A DNA stretch of 38,850 nt from Legionella drancourtii LLAP12 (GTDB taxonomy: Bacteria > Pseudomonadota > Gammaproteobacteria > Legionellales > Legionellaceae): contig NZ_JH413830.1 of the NCBI RefSeq assembly GCF_000162755.2, forward strand, positions 1 to 38,850, given 5' to 3'. The translations under genes and the position numbers were made by a program. Below the pieces are notes generated by a model. The model saw only the letters and a list, made by a program, of their open reading frames with translations. It did no database searches and had not been told where the DNA came from. Shown here piece after piece: positions 35,701 to 38,850 of this stretch; the first letter of the stretch is position 1; each line of letters opens with the position of its first letter.

Positions 35701-36416
35701 TAGAAATAGAGCGACAAAAAAAAGTAACAGCGCAATCACCTGAATTTTTAGTCCAAGAACGAAGTGGTTTGATAAGTCGTTTAAAAGAAATCCAACAGGC
35801 GATCGGTGCCATGCAGCAGAAATTAGAAGGCAATGAGCGTTTAAGGAAAAAGCAACAAGAACGAGTGCAGGCAATAAACTTACAAAAACGAGAATCTTTG
35901 CGTTGGGATACGCTGCATGCACTAATTGGTTCTTCGGATGGGAAAAAATATCGTAATTTTGCTCAAGGGTTGACTTTTGAAATGATGATTGGTCATGCCA
36001 ACCGGCAATTGCTGAAAATGACTGATCGTTACCTTTTAATTAGGGATGAGAGCCAACCACTAGAGCTTAATGTAGTGGATAACTACCAGGCTGGAGAAAT
36101 TCGTTCGACCAAAAATCTGTCGGGCGGTGAGAGTTTTATTGTGAGTCTTTCTCTCGCGTTGGGCTTATCGCATATGGCCAGTAAGAACGTTCGGGTTGAT
36201 TCATTGTTTTTGGATGAAGGTTTTGGAACTTTAGATGAAGATGCACTGGACACCGCATTAGAGACCCTTGCCGGTTTACAGCAGGCTGGCAAATTAATTG
36301 GTGTGATCTCACACGTTCCTACACTGAAGGAGCGGATTAGCACGCGAATACAGATCAGTCATCAAACCGGTGGTCGTAGTCTGATTAGCGGACCAGGTTG
36401 CCGTCGCTTAGATTAG
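32742..36416 (+). CDS. sbcC: Exonuclease subunit SbcC (Rad50 family ATPase)
   Basis: 1224 residues, full length. The N-terminal ATPase half has GPTGSGKTTILDAI (37-50). Long coiled-coil arms flank a zinc hook CPLC (600-603) in a central turn. The C-terminal half has the ABC signature LSGGES (1126-1131) and Walker B LFLDEGFGTLD (Asp1158, Glu1159). It partners SbcD in double-strand end processing and hairpin cleavage. GAGGTAGG precedes the ATG. The sbcD-sbcC order is the usual operon. Confidence 0.96.
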   Translation: MRILKIRFKNLNSLVGEWEIDLTHPAFVSDGIFAIIGPTGSGKTTILDAICLALYGRTPRLNKVTKSENEIMARQTGACFSEVLFETQAGRFRCHWSQRRARKKPDGELQTPKHEIADADSNQILDAKLRGVAEQIEMVTGMDFDRFTRSMLLAQGGFAAFLQAVPDERAPILEQITGTEIYSQISMCVHERRSDERKTLDLMMAELAGVQLLGDEEEQQLNVSLDHHNNQEVLLQQEITKKNLAMTWLEQLNSLEKDLGFIIEQQHDLLQRRELFKPELERLERAKQALEISAVHADISALRREQESANQECNDRRLALPGREAELKTAADALTLAVADLEQKRIEQKSTLAVIRKVQALDIKLQEKEEPMIKVNEVILAIKRSLSTLLAKNNDDCRDLAIKSIAFTEVRERLRLKKADEGLIANLAGIGSRFDILRDLNEQHGNKAAELSIAEMQMAELDRTWHEQTVMLATKEKELNACQHDFVHYQNQLKKTLAGRAMADWRGASMLLKERSASLQKTMKAIHSLADLKANLEALNNRQAMLTLAQDGLVNKIQVQVEQCGAYEREVHLLETQLSLFKRIQDLTDIRHQLEDEQPCPLCGAKEHPFATGTIPVPDETMTLLKGARENYKQANAMHSGLKIKQAENVKDLEQLLLQRNECIDRIAIEEAEIQDAFSIFALDVSAQERETVLVNLVQETDKNLENTLQVVQVVDEYEQKMELAREALEKSKESFAQSERENQTASHKKISAEQDVTRIAKELSTLDFQRQKTLDKELAALATYGIKSLALDALAHVQLELAARRDQYLDLQKQNSDLEKQIASLQSQTKYQAEQISNLEIDLKNQQNMLMALKADQDLLMHERNSLFGDRNPHEVETHLVAVIEAGEKRIEGLRQTLSVTEQECAKLKSAIESIEKTIFSRSLKLQEVALVFKTQLDKFNFADEASYINACLSEDERKNLMLNAQKLENEYTELETRRKDKADLLEIERQKKVTAQSPEFLVQERSGLISRLKEIQQAIGAMQQKLEGNERLRKKQQERVQAINLQKRESLRWDTLHALIGSSDGKKYRNFAQGLTFEMMIGHANRQLLKMTDRYLLIRDESQPLELNVVDNYQAGEIRSTKNLSGGESFIVSLSLALGLSHMASKNVRVDSLFLDEGFGTLDEDALDTALETLAGLQQAGKLIGVISHVPTLKERISTRIQISHQTGGRSLISGPGCRRLD

Positions 36417-36675
36417 GGTGCATAAGAGGCTGTAGTAGAGATTATAGAGAATGCTCTCTAATCGCTTGCTATGGCCACACTATCCAATCCGTTTAGGCTG
36501 ATGTAGGGGTTTATCCGAGTTCCTCTCTTAATATAGGTGCAAAAAAATAAGCAAATAAGTAAAAATAGTTCTAAGATTATCTGTAGATATCAAAATTAAT
36601 AGCACCATAGAAAATGGGGGAATTATTGCTGCTCTCTTACGTCGGTTGCCGGATTACCCCCAAGAAGGGCCATGA

Positions 36676-37947
36676 ATGAATATGCATATGCAAGCAACAC
36701 AAGAGAAAAAACAATTCTGGATTATTTTGCTAATTGTCTTAATCAGTTTTATCGGTTCATCTATTGCTTACCCCATTTTTCCGCCCTTGTTTTTACAATC
36801 TACGGATCAGTTAATTATCGCTCCAGAATGGAGTGACACCAGCAGACGTATTTTGCTGGGGTTAACCCTTGCGATTTTCCCTCTGGGGCAATTCATTGGT
36901 TCTCCCATTTTGGGACGAAACTCTGATATTCATGGCCGCAAGAAAATACTGGTTATCAGTTTGGCAGGAAGCATGCTGGGGTATTTACTGACCGTCCTAT
37001 CGTTTTGGACAAACTGTTTCTGGCTATTATTATTCAGCCGCTTTTTAACCGGATTCATGGAAGGAACTTTTGCTGTTGCTAGGGCATTCGCCTCAGAATT
37101 AACCACCATTAACAAATTTGTGAGTTTTGGTAGGATCAACACTATGGCTGGCATTGGTTATATAATTGGACCAATCATCGGCGGTTTATTATCAAACGCA
37201 AATGTTGTTCCTTGGTTTTCATGGTCATTTCCTTTTACTTTTGCCGCCTTAGCTTCAATTATCACCCTGGGGCTTGCCTGGTGGAAATTGCCGGAACATA
37301 AGATCCTCCATCAACCTGAAAAAGAATCGATAGTGAGCCAACTCAATATTATCCGGCAATTTAAGTTATTATTTCAGAACCACCCGCATTTGCTCCATTT
37401 GCTGATCATTAGTACGCTATTTACCTTTGCCGTCGATATGTTCTACGAATTTGGCCCGGTTTATCTTGCCGGAAAATGGTTTATGTCTCCAGGGATGATT
37501 GCGCTTTATAACGCGGCATTATCAGCAGCCCTTGCTTTAGGTGCTTCATGGCTTCCGTATCATCTTTCAAAACGCCTGCCTATTCATAAAATTATTATCC
37601 TGGCTATGATGAGCACTACTCTGATTTTTGCTGCCATGATTGTTTTTCAATACCCCATAGCCATGTTTTTATTTTTCGCACTAATTGGATTTAGCATCAC
37701 CAGTGTTACCACAACCATGACGATTCACATTTCAAACGTGTCTCACACGGCCATTCAGGGAGAGGTTATGGGGGCACAGTTAAGCTTGCGTACACTAGGT
37801 GATGCTATTATTTGTTTTATCGGCGGCTTGCTGATTGTTTTGTCAATTACTTTACCTATTATCATCTGCTGCATTACCGCATTGATCGCGAGCATTCTGT
37901 GCCAGGTATATTTAAAACCGACAGTCTTAGATAATCATGGGCATTAA
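36676..37947 (+). CDS. MFS transporter, about 12 membrane helices
   Basis: 423 residues with roughly 12 hydrophobic segments. The MFS motif A after helix 2 reads ILGRNSDIHGRKKILV, and PIFPPLF and FAVARAFASE are typical of the drug/H+ antiporter-like branch. The central loop between helices 6 and 7 is short. Substrate cannot be told; Legionella carries many MFS proteins for nutrients and efflux. AGAAGG lies before the ATG at 36676; another in-frame Met at residue 5 is possible. The 259 bases between sbcC and this gene contain no other feature I can name. Confidence 0.85.
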   Translation: MNMHMQATQEKKQFWIILLIVLISFIGSSIAYPIFPPLFLQSTDQLIIAPEWSDTSRRILLGLTLAIFPLGQFIGSPILGRNSDIHGRKKILVISLAGSMLGYLLTVLSFWTNCFWLLLFSRFLTGFMEGTFAVARAFASELTTINKFVSFGRINTMAGIGYIIGPIIGGLLSNANVVPWFSWSFPFTFAALASIITLGLAWWKLPEHKILHQPEKESIVSQLNIIRQFKLLFQNHPHLLHLLIISTLFTFAVDMFYEFGPVYLAGKWFMSPGMIALYNAALSAALALGASWLPYHLSKRLPIHKIIILAMMSTTLIFAAMIVFQYPIAMFLFFALIGFSITSVTTTMTIHISNVSHTAIQGEVMGAQLSLRTLGDAIICFIGGLLIVLSITLPIIICCITALIASILCQVYLKPTVLDNHGH

Positions 37948-37995
37948 TAACAAGTTAGTAAGAAATGCGATGATTCGGCTCGCGCTGCCATTGAG

Positions 37996-38051
37996 TTAAG
38001 GTGAGTTCGAGATAAGCTTTGTCCTGATTTTTTATCCCGAACTCACCTTAA
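37996..38051. repeat. Long inverted repeat between convergent genes, REP/MITE-like
   Basis: TTAAGGTGAGTTCGAGATAA (37996-38015) and TTATCCCGAACTCACCTTAA (38032-38051) pair at 19 of 20 positions around a 16-base centre that includes a T-run (GATTTTTT). It lies between two convergent genes and could serve as a bidirectional terminator. Its flanks (CTGCCATTGAGTTAAGG on the left, CCTTAAGTTAAGGA on the right) match the boundaries of the element at 17880-17970, so both seem to be members of one dispersed repeat family. Confidence 0.6.
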
Positions 38052-38093
38052 GTTAAGGAGCATCTCCTGTATTGGGGCGAAGTAATCATAGAA

Positions 38094-38850
38094 TTATTCA
38101 ATGGTGTTGTTTTCTTTCTTTTGCTGGTAAGACAACATAATCTCGGTAATTAAGCGTATTTTTTCTTCTTTTGCTAAATTCAGATTAAAAATGCCCTCAG
38201 TTACGCCTTTCATGAGTTCTGCAATATTTTCTTTAGTGCCAGGAATTACGTTTTTGGTGGCGCGATCCGAAGAGCGACTACGAAGAAACGATACTTCTAA
38301 CCAATTAATCAGTAAATGCGGTGTGTCATGTTGGATAAACAGCGGATTATTTGTAGGCTCTTTTTTTATAAAATAGTCACGTGTTGCAGCAAACGAGGGT
38401 ATTTGCTCTCCAGGATAAACCACAAAATTATAACCTAGCGATGCAGCAATCCACATTACGGCAGGACTTTCTTCAATCAGGTATTTTGAGGAGCGCAGCA
38501 TTAATAACTCTTTAGACTCTTGCTCATTGGCATGACGTCTTGAAAAATCAGCGGCAACACGATGTACTGATTCGGCTAGTGTCGGTTCAGTGTGGTATAA
38601 GTCCATAATCTGCGTGTTAATTTCTACATAGTTTGGTGATTTAGTGAGCCAATCACGCCAGTATACTACTTCAAAATTCGTTGCTGTTTTATTAAGTGCA
38701 GTCTTCTTATCTAGAGGAAATTGTTCGATAAGATGTGAATCAAAATCATTAATATTGAGTCCCAGAGGCGTTAGAAAATACTCTAAATGCTCATCAAAAT
38801 AAGCCTGCCCTAATGCTGTAGCCTCATCTTGGAGCTGACTAATAGGGGGA
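38094..38850 (-). CDS. Unrecognised protein, 5' end outside the window
   Basis: The minus-strand frame stays open from the stop at 38094 to the window edge, giving at least 251 residues. The first in-window Met near 38606 is therefore internal, since upstream codons read naturally (ALGQAYFDEHLEYFLTPLG, VVYWRDWLTKSPNY). The part seen is mixed alpha/beta with no membrane helix or signal in view: SPAVMWIAASLGYNFVVYPG, TPHLLINWLEVSFLRSRS, and a charged helical C-terminus (NLAKEEKIRLITEIML). I do not recognise a family. Confidence 0.7.
   Translation of the reverse strand, partial: PPISQLQDEATALGQAYFDEHLEYFLTPLGLNINDFDSHLIEQFPLDKKTALNKTATNFEVVYWRDWLTKSPNYVEINTQIMDLYHTEPTLAESVHRVAADFSRRHANEQESKELLMLRSSKYLIEESPAVMWIAASLGYNFVVYPGEQIPSFAATRDYFIKKEPTNNPLFIQHDTPHLLINWLEVSFLRSRSSDRATKNVIPGTKENIAELMKGVTEGIFNLNLAKEEKIRLITEIMLSYQQKKENNTIE

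Noticed and set aside
1-38850. CRISPR array, tRNA or rRNA genes
   Set aside because: No regularly spaced direct repeats, and no cloverleaf or rRNA-like sequence was noticed on either strand by eye.

Overview
The window looks like chromosomal DNA of a Legionella-type gammaproteobacterium. The evidence is AT-rich intergenic DNA, a SidB-like alpha/beta hydrolase preceded by a near-perfect PmrA-type tandem box, two large orphan proteins with the look of Dot/Icm effectors, and gammaproteobacterial housekeeping genes (sbcDC). This assignment is inference from gene content; no rRNA or tRNA gene lies in the window.

Layout. (1) 1-4600 is an accessory region. It holds a degenerate shikimate-kinase domain fused to a LuxR-type helix-turn-helix, a RhuM-family remnant, the SidB-like hydrolase, an orphan protein with a C-terminal tandem duplication, and a small frameshifted gene. 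(2) 4613-17759 (minus strand) is a near-continuous hydrogenase unit. Read in transcription order it encodes a 56-residue membrane peptide, a P1B-type ATPase with a TPCP metal motif, a NiCoT-type nickel permease, hypA, hypB, hypF, hypC, hypD, hypE, the four subunits hydB-hydG-hydD-hydA of a group 3b NAD(P)-linked [NiFe] hydrogenase, and its C-terminal maturation protease. Most neighbours overlap by 1-8 bases or are under 50 bases apart. A perfect 26-bp palindrome sits just upstream of a TATAAT box at the head of the unit. (3) 17982-23015 (minus) holds an mgtA-type Mg2+ P-type ATPase and a quinol-type nitric oxide reductase. (4) 23447-25027 is an effector-like orphan. (5) 25377-30400 (plus) is a stress cluster: universal stress protein, phosphoribosyltransferase, erythromycin-esterase-like protein, dienelactone-hydrolase-like protein, nitroreductase, small membrane protein and a second universal stress protein, followed by a convergent flavin-reductase-like gene. 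(6) 31507-37947 contains sbcD, sbcC and an MFS transporter. (7) 38094 to the edge is the 3' part of an unrecognised gene.

Regions 2-5 read together as a low-oxygen / nitric-oxide / redox-stress island: H2-NAD(P)H chemistry with its own Ni supply and metal export, NO detoxification, Mg2+ uptake, and the USP / nitroreductase / phosphoribosyltransferase / EreA-like set that elsewhere accompanies hypoxia regulons. Shared regulation is a hypothesis. Small inverted-repeat elements (17880-17970, 23090-23219, one end at 31431-31464, 37996-38051) punctuate the intergenic spaces.

The most second-look-worthy items are the kinase-fold/HTH fusion with its own palindrome, the TPCP ATPase inside a hydrogenase operon, the overlooked 56-aa leader gene with the 26-bp palindrome, the PmrA box, and the 62-residue duplication in the orphan protein.
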